Assembly (NCBI GenBank): GCA_963921935.1
Contig: OY998180.1
Coordinates: 109,498,183 to 109,562,182 of the forward strand
DNA length: 64,000 bases
Direction of reading: 5' to 3'
From: Galeruca laticollis
Taxonomy: Eukaryota; Arthropoda; Insecta; Coleoptera; Chrysomelidae
Positions 1-10,723 of the stretch are shown here, in pieces; the stretch's first letter is position 1; the number at the start of each line of letters is the position of its first letter. The notes under the pieces are model-generated. The model worked only from the letters and a program-made list of their open reading frames with translations, did not search any database and had not been told where the DNA came from. The translations under genes and the position numbers were made by a program.

Positions 1-1644
1 ATAAATACAATATCTCTATTTATGCAACAATTCATCACAAATTTGGAACTATGGTCACATCAATCCGGCTTCAGGTTTTCTGTTACCAAAACAACAGGTG
101 TGGTATTTAGCAGGAAACGTTCATATACTACTCCAAAATTGAAGCTTTATAACCAAATTATTAACTTCAAATCATCAGCAAAATTTCTAGGAATGATCTT
201 TGAGTATAAGCTTATCTGGAAAGATCACATAGAGAAGTTGGTCCAAACATGTATGCAGCGGCTTAATATAATGAAAAGCCTAGGAAATATAAATTGGGGA
301 TCAGACCAAGCAACGCTACTGCTTATATAGAAAACGCTCATCAGGTCAAAAATAGATTACGGCTCCATAGCTTATGCATCTGCCAGAAAAACTGTACTTC
401 GCAAACTTGATGTTATCCATAATACAGCATTAAGAATAGCTTCAGGCTCGTTTACAACATCCCCTAATACCAGCATCCAAAGTCTTCTTGGTGAACCATC
501 ATTAAGTTACAGACGCTCTACATTGAGTTTGAATTATGCGACTGCTATATCCACTAATGCTGAAAAACCAGTTTACAGTAACACATTCAACAACAGATAT
601 AGGGATCTTTTTGATAAAAAACCGCATCTATCTAAGCCATTTTACGCCAGAGTTAGAGAACTTTTTCAGAAGTTTAATTTAGAGCTCCCAACAATGTTTC
701 CATCCACTGTCGAACATCCAGCTCCGTGGACAATTTCTACCCCTCGCTGCCGTACTAACCTGACTGGGCTTGATAGGGATACAAATCGCCATGAAATCTT
801 CGCAGAACTCAACAAGACACTGCATGACTACAATGGCTATAACTTAGTCTACACGGATGCTTCGAAATCGAAGGCTGGAGTGGGTGCTGCAATAGTGACT
901 ACAACTGAATCTTACAGCATAAAATTCTCCCCTCACACTAGCATATTTACGGCAGAACTCTATGCTATCTTTCATGCCCTTAAAGTAATTACCTCCTTTC
1001 CAAATCCCAAAACCCTAATTTTAACTGATTCCTTAAGTAGCATTCATTCCTTGAAACATCCTTATCCCAAGCACCCGATACTACAATCAATTAAATCACA
1101 GCTTCACAATATCCAGAACAACAATAAATCTGTCGATTTCATGTGGATTCCTGCTCACATTGGCATCAGAGACAACGAAGAAGCGGACCTATGTGCGCGT
1201 AACGCAATCGTAAACGTTAATGCCGAACTCATAACAAAGTGCGTGGTGAGTGACTTGAGAACACTTATTCGGGAAAAAGTTTACAACCACTGGCAACAAG
1301 ACTGGCAGCGATCGCAAGACAAACTTCGCGAATTTAAGTCAACAGTGACGCGGTGGAAGCATCCAACCACAACACGCAGAGCACAAGTGATTGTCACTAG
1401 ACTTAGAATAGGGCATTGCAAATTTACGCATACTTATCTTTTCAATAAAGACAATGCTCCTATATGTGATCTATGTCAAGAACATTTAACAGTGAAACAT
1501 GTTCTGATCAATTGCACTAAGTTTGACACGAACCGGCTAAAATATAGACTACCTACAGATTTAAATATACTCTTAGGTGTAAATTGCCCAGTTGACAAAT
1601 TGATGGGATTCTTAAAGGACATTAATTTACTAAACAAAATTTAA
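1..1644 (+). pseudogene. LINE ORF2 C-terminal part: RT end, RNase H, zinc-binding tail
   Basis: One frame is open from base 1 to 1644 except for a TAG at 328-330, in the RT thumb region. The first part matches the end of the polymerase (motif FLGMIF, then KTLIRSKIDYGS after the stop). RNase H follows at about 840-1200 with its acidic residues in order: YTDASK, ELYAI, LTDSLSS, NEEAD. The C-terminus has a CxxC...H...C pattern (CDLC, then KHVLINC) common in I-clade ORF2. In the family this protein copies element RNA at a nicked target and removes RNA from the hybrid. The single stop makes this copy inactive as read, unless it is a sequencing error. Confidence 0.85.
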
Positions 1645-1663
1645 TATTGTATATTGTTATACA

Positions 1664-1689
1664 CCGCTAATCACCTTGGGTGGAAGCGG
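1664..1689 (+). other. 3' UTR hairpin of I-clade element
   Basis: CCGCT (1664-1668) pairs with AGCGG (1685-1689), and CACC (1672-1675) with GGTG (1679-1682). The hairpin sits a few bases before the A-rich tail. The copy at 11650-16908 has a hairpin at the same place with changed but still pairing bases. A role as the reverse-transcriptase recognition site is inferred. Confidence 0.6.
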
Positions 1690-1713
1690 ATTAATTTGAA
1701 TAATAAAAAAAAA

Positions 1714-3285
1714 TGTGTTTGCAGTTAAATCTGCTTCAGTCTCGGTAAACCAGTAGCAACAACACTGATGCGTGTTTATATCAAAAATGACAAACCAGCT
1801 TTGTTTTATAATATAGTGCGGACGCATTCAAATAGGGACACACTTTAACAGCTTGCACATCTTGAGTCAATACAAGAGCCAAACCCTTTTCCTCAATTAA
1901 TTTATCTTCAGATTTGGCTTCTCTTACTAAATTTTTGTTTTCTATGTGCCGGTGATAGGATGATTCGTCTACATTTTTTGTTTCAAAAGCGCAGCAAATA
2001 TCGCATCTATCTTTTTTAGGTTGTTGAAATGATATATTTTTTTCTTTAATGATGTAGTCAAATGTATACCTACAGACTGGTTTTAGGTCAGGATATTTTT
2101 CATTACACATTCTTGCGTATTCTCTATAGACTGATGACGTAGGCTCTCCATAGATTGGCTCAATATACACTTTATTCGTAGATGGTCTACAATAGTGGGA
2201 AGGAAGCTTTGGCAAGGAATCTAAGAACTCTATGAGATATTGCTATGTGAGGTCCACATCTTTTGGTTTCTTATTCCTTGTTTCACGTCTAGATGTATTA
2301 AGAACATCTTGAGATGTGTGCATTCCCGCAGAGGAATTAGAGGCCCAGTTATCGACGGTCCATTCTTTCAAACCAAATGTTGATAGGAAAAACTTCTTAC
2401 AAACAGATAGAATGTGTCCATCAGGAGTTTTTATACTGTACTTCAAACTTCCAGCTCGCCTTGATGTTTCTCCAGATTTTGTAGGTGCTATAGGTGATTT
2501 CGTTACGTGAGATGAAATATATACCTTTTTTTGATCTCAGTTCATATCAGACCAAAATTTTTCAAACAGTTCTTGTCGAACTGACTCTGATATAGTGAAG
2601 CACTTTCTAGTTTTTGATTTGGAACATAGTTTAGAAACACATCTCGGTCCCAATTTTCTGGCTTCTCTTTTGGTTCCACGTTTGACACCTTAATTTTTTG
2701 GTCTACTCCATCCTCTATAGGCTTTACCTTCTTGCCTCAATTTCTTATTTTTGTTACCACTCCATTTTTCTTGCATCGGTAAACGATTTCTTTTTTTTTA
2801 CTTTATTCTTGTCTGAAACAATTGAATTTTCACAATCGCTATTAGAAGGGAGATATTCATTATTTTCCTCAGAGATAATGTTATCTTGATTGGAATCTGA
2901 TTCTTCATTGGAGTGTAAATCAGGAAATAGATCTCCACTCTGATTAACTAGTGGCGGCTCTGTGGGTAACTCGGCTAGAAATAAGTTATCATTCCAGATA
3001 CATGTCAATAAAATTCCATCGGTTGTTTCTTCAAGTTTATTTTCATCAAATCATTCGACCTCCTCTAGACAAGGCACTTGAACTGAAAAAATATTGTTCT
3101 CCAACAGAGTGCCATTACAGATACCTCCTTCTATTTTTTGGCCCGTTTCATCATAAAATTCACATTCCTCGATATCAATAGGTACACTTTGGGGTTCTTC
3201 CTGAACACTTTGAGTAAAATTAATCGATTCTCTGTTGATGATTTTTAAATTTTCAAATATCTTCGAAGTTCTTGTGATTCATCTG
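1714..3285 (-). pseudogene. Decayed insect repeat-family gene (Cys-rich, transposase-like)
   Basis: Read right to left, fragments in several frames form one protein. It starts with an acidic N-terminal region (2754-3008, rich in D/E/S, ending in a KKKK run). A block rich in K, C and W (about 2530-2690) follows, broken by a frameshift and a TGA. Then come a block with KKFFLSTFGL (2243-2446) and a block with LPSHYCR, a KKDRCDICC motif and LNASALYYKTKL (1781-2215). Past 1781 the frame shifts and coding-like sequence (CYWFTETEADLTANTF) continues to about 1714, where the I-clade tail cuts it. I recognise the architecture as a high-copy insect family of transposon-like proteins without a settled name. 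Its enzymatic class is not visible here. Clearly non-functional. Confidence 0.6.
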
Positions 3286-3922
3286 TTAACAAAATTGTGA
3301 TTGAAACATAAATTGCAAGCAAAAGAATTAAGTGTCAATAACACTAAGTGATAACATGTATCTACAGAAAATAAAATGTTATTTCCGAAAGTGAGAATAC
3401 GCATCTCGCGTTGAAAGAAACTAAGCTCCTAAATCAAATTGAAATTGATTAGAATGCTTAAATAATGTGTCAGACTCAAAAAGAGCTCTTGGTGCAATAC
3501 TTCATTATGATAATTCATAATTTCGAATAGAATACCATAAAAATTGTGTACTCACCGACCAACAACATCACCGTGAAACAAACACCGTGCAAATGCTGTA
3601 GATGCAAATTCTCACACACTTAATCTTAAAGTTGCAGTTGCTAGAAGGCACAAGAATTACTTTTAGACCAATAAGATTACGAAATGAAATTCTGAAGTAT
3701 CACATAGAAGACGTATAATTTTTTTCTGCAAATTTTGGTACTAATAACTCAATTTACGTGAAAAGTGTAGTTATAAGGTATCACATCTTAAACGTCGATA
3801 TTGTAACACACGATTTATTCAAGTTATTTACTAACAGCAATCAAGGATTATAAGTTTTCAATTCGAATACGTTTTCTTAAATTTTACCTCGCCCTGTATA
3901 TTAAAATAAGCAATTAACTTAC
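3286..3922. other. No gene seen
   Basis: AT-rich sequence between the decayed repeat gene and the splice donor of the reverse-strand exon at 3923. If that exon is real, the sequence just left of it is intron. No exon, repeat end or RNA gene is recognised. Confidence 0.5.
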
Positions 3923-4570
3923 CTATAATGCTATTTGGAGCAGTTTCATACTTATCTATGAAATCGTATGGTGATTCGTCTGTGTGATATGGCGGGCGAG
4001 GTGGAGGCTTGGTAGTAATATCCACTTGTTTCTTTGGAGGTAGAGGAGGTGGTTTGATAGAAAGTAGTTGATTCGTTGGTCTTGGTGGAGGCTCTGGAGC
4101 ACTTTCACTTTCAGAGGACATTTCCAAGCTAGCATTATCGTGAAACTGCTTATCGACATCAAACGTACTTTGCTTTGAAAGACTCTTGGTGTTAGGAGAA
4201 TTACTTAATAATGATAACGCACAACTCTTCGGTGATTTAGATAAATTGCTATGAAACACAGTCTCCTTTTTAAAGTTGCTAAATTCGGTTTCGAAGGGAT
4301 CCTGCTTCGAAAAGTCTGAATCGGCGAAAGGGTCTTCCTTAACAAAAGGATCTTCACCGAAAGGATCTAATGAATAAACGTTTTGAGTAGGCAGAACTGA
4401 AGATGTGGTGGTAATCGATGATTTAGCTGTAGTTTGATTGAATGTTGTGGTAAACAAGCTCTGATCTTGCGAAGAACTAACAACCAAGTCATTTAGTACT
4501 TTTTTTGGCGGGTTTTTGAGTTCTTGAAAGAAATGTTTTCTGTCAATATATGGCTTACTTCTACCTGTAC
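3923..4570 (-). CDS. Internal exon of endocytic adaptor-like protein (possibly Disabled)
   Basis: A 648-base exon on the reverse strand. A pyrimidine-rich acceptor (TTTTACCGTAG) precedes 4570 and a canonical GTAAGT donor follows 3923, so it is internal. A second AG six bases downstream (exon start 4564) keeps the frame. The product begins with a basic YIDRKHFFQELKNPPKK block and a Ser/Thr-rich stretch. Four DPF motifs follow (DPFGEDPF, DPFAD, DPFETE), then a Ser-rich linker, and PPPRPT, PPPLPPKK and PPPRPP motifs. DPF motifs bind the AP-2 ear and proline motifs bind SH3 domains, which suggests a clathrin-adaptor or signalling scaffold. The mix fits Disabled (Dab), but Eps15-like proteins are an alternative. 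Other exons must lie outside or in unrecognised parts of the window. There are no stops and the codon use looks normal, unlike the surrounding transposon debris. Confidence 0.6.
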
Positions 4571-4966
4571 CTACGGTAAAATAAAATAGCTTTTTTTTCT
4601 TTCAATCCGAAGTTTAACTCAACAAAAACAATAGCGAAACTAAAAAAGTTAAAATATTGAAAAAAAAAATTTAATATTTTATTTTACCACAGATAAAAAA
4701 TAAAAAGAAAGATGAAATGAAATTTTAAAAAGAGCAAAATCTGGTAAAATTTTTAGAAACATATGTTCATAATTGTTTATTAACAAAATATTTGTTACAA
4801 ACCACTAAACCTTAATAACCTCTAGTATTTCTCAAGTTAATTGAGGAACTACGATAAATCATTTAATGGAATAAAAACATGAGAGAAGAGAAAAATAACT
4901 AAAGCCAAATATTTCTGGGGCAAATATATAAAACTGGTTGTTGATAAAGATGATTATGTAGTTTTA
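4571..4966. other. Intron-like AT-rich sequence
   Basis: This lies upstream of the acceptor of the reverse-strand exon and before the left end of the piggyBac element. No open frame or repeat was recognised. It is probably intron of the adaptor-like gene. Confidence 0.4.
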
Positions 4967-4970
4967 TTAA

Positions 4971-7925
4971 CCTTTAATTTGAGTTTGTATCGTATACGAT
5001 ACGTAACTTTCAAATAATAAATTTGTCTATATATGTAATTTTTTAACCGACGACTGTGCCCAAAAACTTATAGTGCTACCATCTGTTAGTAAATCTTTCA
5101 AGATTTCATCATTGTTTATAATATGGTGGCCGAGTGAATGCCGTATGTGAAAGCGCTGGTAAGTATTATTTATTAGTATTGTAAATATTAGTGTTTGCTT
5201 TTGACAGAGTATGGGAAACGTTAGCATAAACATGTGTTTTGATCGTGCAAATATAATTAGTTGTAAATACCCTATAGTTACAAAATCAAGCCTTCTAAAA
5301 GATGTATCCTATAGTCTTCTTTGCCAAATAAAGAGCAACGTGGATATTTTTTGTTGTGTATCCTAGAATTTACTTTGCCAACTAACTATAGATGGGGAGC
5401 CATTTTGTTGTGAATCCTATATTCTACTTTGGCAAAGAAACAGCAAGTTGGATATTCAGTCATTTGAATTACATTTGTTATATATCCTAAACTTTATTTC
5501 CAATTATAAATAGAATTTTTGTTGATAAATCCTAAAATTTAGTTACTTAGTAAAGTAAGTAGACTATTTTCGTTGTTTCAGTTACATATAAATACAATGT
5601 CATCACGAACCGAAACAATTTTTGCATTACTTCCACCACCTTCATCCGACATGGATGATTCTAGTGATGAGGAAAATGTAAATGATACTAACATATACAA
5701 CATTCAAAATGACGACGAAAATGAAAGGCTCTGAAGTCGATAGCTTGCCTCCTGAAGTACAATATATTTTTGATCACCTGTCTGAAACAGATTCAGCATC
5801 AGAAACTGAATGTTCCAAACTTCAAACAGCCACACATCAATCTGTTTGTACTACACCTAAATATGTTTGTAGTACGACAAAGTCTGTTCTGAGTCCTCTA
5901 AAAACAAGATCACATCTAGTATCTGGAACAACTGATAAGAAGGACCACGAAAATACTGACGTCCAATCTACAAAGCGAAAAAGAAATCTGCTGAAACGAA
6001 AGAATTTAGTTGAGTACAACTGGTCCCAAGAAGAATTTGAATATCCTGTAAACATTCCCGAAAATAACTTTGGGCTTGTGGATACATTGAAGTCGCCATT
6101 TGAATATTTTAAAATATTTTTTCGGACGATTTATTTGATCTGATTGTCGATAATACCAACCTTTACTCCGTTCAGCAAACAACGTTAGTAAGAATGATAT
6201 AAGGGACTTCGTAGCCATACACATTTTGATGGGTATAGTAGATATGCCATCCTATTTGGATTATTGGAGTACAAACATGAGATATAATAAAATAGCAGAA
6301 ATAATGCCTCTCAAGAGATATCAGCAAATTCGCAGATATATTCATTTCGCAAACAACGATCACATAAACAACCACCAATACTATCGGATTCGCCCTGTTT
6401 TAGATATAGTGAGAAGAAATTGTACGATAGAAGAAGAACGACGGCAGAGTATCGACGAAATGATGGTTCCTTATAAAGGGAAAAAAGCGGGTTCAAGACG
6501 ACAATACATAAAGTCCAAACCAAAAAAATGGGGATTCAAAATATTTGTCAGAGCCGGTATTTCTGGATCCGAGTACAATTTTATCGTTTATGGAGGTGAT
6601 GATACTTTTGGGCAACACACATTTACGGAGAAAGAAGAATCCCTAGGATTGGTAGGGGCTAAAGTTGTGCTTGTCCTAACGCAATCAATGAAATCCCCTG
6701 ATATGTCCGCTATCTACGTCGATAATTTCTTTTCAATTTTTGATTTGTTTTACATTCTCCGACAAGACTATGGAATTTTAGCACTACGAACTATAAGAAA
6801 CGATCGATTGAAAAATTGCATTTTGGAAGATGATAAGTCTCTAAAGAAAAAAGGAAGAGGGGCGTTTTGTTCTAAAAGTGACAACGCTAATAAAATTAAT
6901 GTTGTAAAATGGTTTGACAACAAACCTGTTATCCTAGCTAGTACGTATGTATCTGGCACACCTGTCGAAACAATCAAAAGATTTGATAAACGCCAGCGTG
7001 CAAAAATTGATATCCCTTATAAAACACTATAATGCTCACATGGGAGGAGTAGATCTAATGGACATGTTGGTAAGCCTTTACAGAACACCCCTGAAAACTC
7101 GTCGCTGGTACCTCTCCATATTTGCACAAATGTTGGATATTTGTATAAATAACGCGTGGCTTCTCTATCGAAGGAAGAAATGTATTTTAGAAGACAGGTC
7201 AAAAGAATATTCTCTAAAATACTTTCGACAATGGATAGCAGGGGCTTTAATACAAAACAACAGAAAAGGTAGGAAAACGTTTGCGGTGCAAAATGAAGAA
7301 TATAAAAAAATTAAGAAGACCGTTCTACCGAGACCCCCTGAGGAAGTACGGTGTGATAAAGTCGATCATTTTCCAATTTATGGTACCAAGGGCAGGTGTA
7401 GGTATTGTAAATCAGGAGAGACACACTGGTCATGTTCAAAATGTGTTATTAGGTTGTGTTTAGTGAAGGACAGAAATTGTTTCTTTTTGTTTCATAATAG
7501 CACATACATATCACTAGCAGTCATTTACTATTTATAGCCGTAGAAAATTCCCTTCTGTTATGTTTTATGTACAACTGCATTCGTTTTTATTTATATTCAA
7601 TTCTCCCTTAGTTGTAGTGTTCTTATTTTAAGTTTATATATTATTTTATTGTGTTTTTGCTGCATAAACGGTTATTCGTTTTAGTTTTAATTGTAAATTT
7701 GTGACCTATAATCCTAGACTTTGTGTCTTCCAGGATACATAATAAAGTTTCACAAAAAATTTGCTTATTTGACTATGTATCTTCTGAGATACAGTCCATA
7801 TCTCCCTTATTTATGAAAAAATTATTGTGGAAATAACCAAAATGCATTCTTGATGACCATATAACACCACGAAAACACTAATTTACTTAAAATTAATGTT
7901 GCATCAGGGTTTGCCAAATTAAGGG
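4971..7925 (+). mobile_element. piggyBac-type DNA transposon with both ends
   Basis: The left end CCTTTAATTTG (4971-4981) and the reverse complement of the right end CCCTTAATTTG (7915-7925) match at 10 of 11 bases. Each is flanked outside by TTAA (4967-4970 and 7926-7929), the invariant piggyBac target duplication. Total length is 2955 bp, usual for an autonomous element. Between 5290 and 5470 the motifs GTATCCT and TTTGCCAA/TTGGCAAA recur, probably subterminal repeats; TTTGCCAA also occurs near the right end. The transposase inside is broken, so this copy could move only if helped. Confidence 0.85.
5597..7537 (+). pseudogene. piggyBac transposase (PGBD-like), frameshifted
   Basis: The ATG at 5597 opens an acidic N-terminus that ends in a TGA at 5732. 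The protein then continues through other frames, with shifts near 5720, 6120, 6190 and 7015. The catalytic core (6226-7032) shows the DDE_Tnp_1_7 pattern. The first Asp is in DEMMVPYKG, the second in YVDNFFS, and the third and fourth in GGVDLMDM after the last shift. The C-terminus (about 7390-7500) has a cysteine-rich zinc ribbon (CRYC, HWSCSKC, CLVKDRNCFFLFH) as in PGBD2/3-type proteins. In the family it cuts at TTAA and joins without scars. At least four frame breaks make this copy dead. It sits centrally between the element's ends, as expected. Confidence 0.9.
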
Positions 7926-7929
7926 TTAA

Positions 7930-8338
7930 GTGAAACCTGTGATCATACTCATGATTACAACTTACCAGATTTAAAAAAAAATCATCATTTACTGTTCGGA
8001 TTCTAAATCCTTCCTGAAGGCATACATGATAGGTATGTAATCCATTAATTATACCTACCGGTTAGGCACTCCCAAAATTCACAGATAAACTTGGCAACGC
8101 CTCAAAAAATATTCCAGAATATTTTTAACGTCAACCATTCCCGCGCATTACCTCCCACGCATAAAACTCACATAAATACCGCGATAAGCATGTCCCTCGT
8201 ACCCTAAAAATTACGCGAACGTTTCTTATAAATATTCATTTCTTACATTAAAAGCCTCTCTCTCCAGCATCGACCATACATCACCACATATGCAACAATC
8301 CCTAGCACTTGCAATGGGTTGTATTAAAAGAATTTAAA
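7930..8338. other. No gene seen
   Basis: Unannotated AT-rich sequence between the right piggyBac target duplication and the first TA-rich boundary of the hammerhead array. No exon-like frame or repeat was identified. Confidence 0.4.
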
Positions 8339-8444
8339 AATATATATAAATAACCAATGAAAAGGTGAAAAAATAACGCGTGGAATATAAAACAAAAACA
8401 GAATTAGCGGGCATATCACGCAAAAGAGGTTATAGAGAATGAGT

Positions 8445-8501
8445 GGTAACCGTAGACATGCATGTTTCGGGCTCATTAGCCTTCATCGGTACGGCATAAC
8501 C
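8445..8501 (-). ncRNA. Hammerhead ribozyme-like motif (family A, copy 1)
   Basis: Read on the reverse strand: GGTTAT, CCGTA, CCGATGA, GGC-loop-GCC, CGAAAC, a CATGCATG palindrome, TC, TACGG, TTACC. Stem I is CCGUA/UACGG with an outer GGU/ACC. Stem II is GGC/GCC. Stem III is the palindrome. Predicted cleavage follows the C of GUC. The catalytic strand is CCGAUGA instead of CUGAUGA (position U4 changed), so activity is doubtful. Confidence 0.6.
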
Positions 8502-8869
8502 AAGAAAAGGTGTACAACTTGGGAGCAAGGATGTTATTGAAACATGAGAAAACACAAACAACGGATTTCAACAAGATAACCAAACGCACATTTGTGCCTT
8601 CAAATGGAAGATCCCGAGTTTTCAGGACAACAACCAACAGAGACACGGAGGCGTCTATAGCTCTCCTGTCTGAACCTTCCGACCCTGGAAATAGACAAAT
8701 AACCAATGAAAAGGTGAAAGAATAACGCGTGGAATATAAAACAAAAACAGAATTAGCGGGCATATCACGCAAGGCACAAATGTGCGTTTGGTTATCTTGT
8801 TGAAATCCGTTGTTTGTGTTTTCTCATGTTTCAATAACATCCTTGCTCCCAAGTTGTACACCCTTTCTT

Positions 8870-8926
8870 GGTTATGCCGTACCGATGAAGGCTAATGAGC
8901 CCGAAACATGCATGTCTACGGTTACC
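8870..8926 (+). ncRNA. Hammerhead ribozyme-like motif (family A, copy 2)
   Basis: Forward-strand copy with the same bases as copy 1: stem I CCGUA/UACGG, core CCGAUGA and GAAA, stem II GGC/GCC, palindromic stem III, predicted cleavage after GUC. Confidence 0.6.
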
Positions 8927-9218
8927 ACTCATTCTCTGTAACCTCTTTTGCGTGATATGCCCGCTAATTCTGTTTTTGTTTTATATTCCACGCGTTATTC
9001 TTTCACCTTTTCATTGGTTATTTGTCTATTTCCAGGGTCGGAAGGTTCAGACAGGAGAGCTATAGACGCCTCCGTGTCTCTGTTGGTTGTTGTCCTGAAA
9101 ACTCGGGATCTTCCATTTGAAGGCACAAATGTGCGTTTGGTTATCTTGTTGAAATCCGTTGTTTGTGTTTTCTCATGTTTCAATAACATCCTTGCTCCCA
9201 AGTTGTACACCTTTTCTT

Positions 9219-9275
9219 GGTTATGCCGTACCGATGAAGGCTAATGAGCCCGAAACATGCATGTCTACGGTTACC
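9219..9275 (+). ncRNA. Hammerhead ribozyme-like motif (family A, copy 3)
   Basis: Second forward copy, 349 bp after copy 2 and with the same sequence. Two motifs in direct repeat would release a unit-length RNA if both cleaved. Confidence 0.6.
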
Positions 9276-9325
9276 ACTCATTCTCTGTAACCTCTTTTGC
9301 GTGATATGCCCGCTAATTCTGTTTT

Positions 9326-9333
<8 letters not shown>

Positions 9334-9367
<34 letters not shown>
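9334..9367. repeat. (TA)n microsatellite
   Basis: Uninterrupted TA dinucleotides closing the right side of hammerhead array A. Confidence 0.97.
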
Positions 9368-9370
<3 letters not shown>

Positions 9371-9373
9371 TAG

Positions 9374-9860
9374 TGTAATAAATCCCAATGGCACAGGACC
9401 AATTGGACAGGCTTATTTCAGCAACATTTTTACATAAAACCCAAAATAAAAATTAGATACAAAAGTAATAGAATGTTTTGAGATGTACAAAAAACCAAAG
9501 TAACATTTTGGCATCAAATCAAAAACAAAAACATAAAAATTTCGGGTAAATTTGTGAATTTTCTTAAATGAATGTTTTAATGTACGATTTGGAGAAAAAT
9601 GTTAAATACAAAAGTTGTAGAACGTGTTAAGGTCTACGAGAAGCTCAGTAACTTTTTTGCGTCAAATGAAAAACAAAGGAAATACGATTTTTTTTCAACT
9701 TTGACAGGCCGCCATTTTGTTTTTACTGGGCCGATTCGGCTTATTAACGAACTCGTCCAAGATTTTGGCCTAGCCGATTTTTGTAGGGAGTTTGGTTTCG
9801 ATCCGTCAAAAAATACGCCCTCTATCGTGCTTACAAATTCCGTTATAACACATACATACA
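9374..9860 (+). repeat. Interspersed repeat X, copy 1
   Basis: It starts at AATCCCAATGGCACAGGACC and runs about 490 bp to TTCCGTTATAACACA. The same sequence is found at 55509-55990 (+) and 56750-57235 (-). It contains an open frame (9599 onward) with a conserved segment FTGPIWLINELVQDFGL in the other copies (FTGPIRLINELVQDFGL here), but I recognise no protein family. In the other two copies the sequence stops at an (AC)n/(TA)n run that is only a short ACACATACATACAC here. This copy may therefore show the site before expansion or insertion. Confidence 0.75.
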
Positions 9861-10236
9861 CGATACGCTTATACGGTATATTCTTGCGCAGGCGGCCGCC
9901 AGCTTGTGACGTCATGTGGGAATCTCAATCGGTATTGTACAATGCTAAATATATGGGAAATACTATGTTTGTGTTTAATTTTCATGCATATTTCCACTTT
10001 ATGAATGATTTTTTAAATGCGACCTGGTTTTTTAGATATAATATGAAATATTACTTTATTATCAGTAACTTAGTTATCTTTTTTTGGTAAATACAATGAA
10101 GCTGGGAGTTAACAATGTACAAAATGTGTAGAAATATGTGGGTAATATTATATTTTTAACATTTTAGAAAGATTTGAAACAGAAATATTTATGGGTGGGC
10201 AAAATTAAAACACATCAGGTATATTTGAAATATGTC
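9861..10236. other. No gene seen
   Basis: Continuation beyond repeat X and before the fold-back element. It holds a GC-richer patch (GCAGGCGGCCGCCAGC, near 9890) but no recognised feature. Confidence 0.4.
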
Positions 10237-10661
10237 ATATTTCTACCATTATATTTTATTTATTATATAAGACTCCTTAACAAATATGTCACTATACTTT
10301 CGTTCAAGTATAGTTCTGTTTATATTTTCGTTCATAAAATATATAAGACAAAGGTTAAAAATGCAGACAGGAGAAGTTTAGGGTTTTGAAAGTGGAGTGG
10401 TGTATTAATACCAAGTTTTATTCTATTAATTTCTTTCAATTTTCAAAGGTATTAATACACCACTCCACATTCAAAATAATCAAATTCCTCAATAGACACC
10501 TTCACCTTTCAAAACCCTAAACTTATTCTCCTGTCTGCATATTTCTTTGTCTTATATATTTTATGAATGATAATATAAACAGAACTATACCTGAACAAAA
10601 GTATAGTGACATCTTTGTTAAGGAGTCTTATATAATAAATAAAATATAATGGTAGAAATAT
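10237..10661. repeat. Fold-back (long inverted repeat) element
   Basis: An outer arm of about 150 bp (10237-10390) pairs with 10507-10661 with a few mismatches. Nested inside is a perfect 21-bp inverted repeat (10392-10412 with 10448-10468). The whole could form one long hairpin. No coding content is recognised. It may be a fold-back or MITE-type element, and it ends about 60 bp from the C-terminus of the P transposase, so it could also relate to that element's end. Confidence 0.75.
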
Positions 10662-10723
10662 TTTTAATCTTACAAACATAATAATAAACCAGCATGCAGT
10701 GACAAAGCTTATGTTTAAAATCA

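Larger units (their letters stand above)
1..1713 (+). mobile_element. I-clade non-LTR retrotransposon, 3' end
   Basis: The element enters from the left edge, so its 5' part is outside the window. It carries the end of reverse transcriptase, an RNase H domain, a cysteine-rich C-terminus, a short 3' UTR with a hairpin and an A-rich tail near 1703-1713. The sequence directly after the tail resumes the reading frame of an unrelated reverse-strand gene, so the tail marks a real insertion junction. Close relatives lie at 11650-16908, 29205-31485 and 43457-45250. Confidence 0.85.
8339..9333. repeat. Inverted tandem array, ~349-bp units with hammerhead motifs (family A)
   Basis: Units read leftward in 8349-8772 (about 1.2 units) and rightward in 8773-9333 (about 1.6 units), meeting at a junction near 8772/8773. 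The unit period is 349 bp, measured between the two forward ribozyme motifs (8870 and 9219). A short TA run (8339-8348) lies on the left and a long one (9334-9367) on the right. Each full unit contains a hammerhead-like motif and the same block ending GTTTTCAGGAC or its complement. Units stay open for 71-98 codons, but these frames show no known domain. Family A resembles family B at 41988-43456 along the whole unit. Confidence 0.85.
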
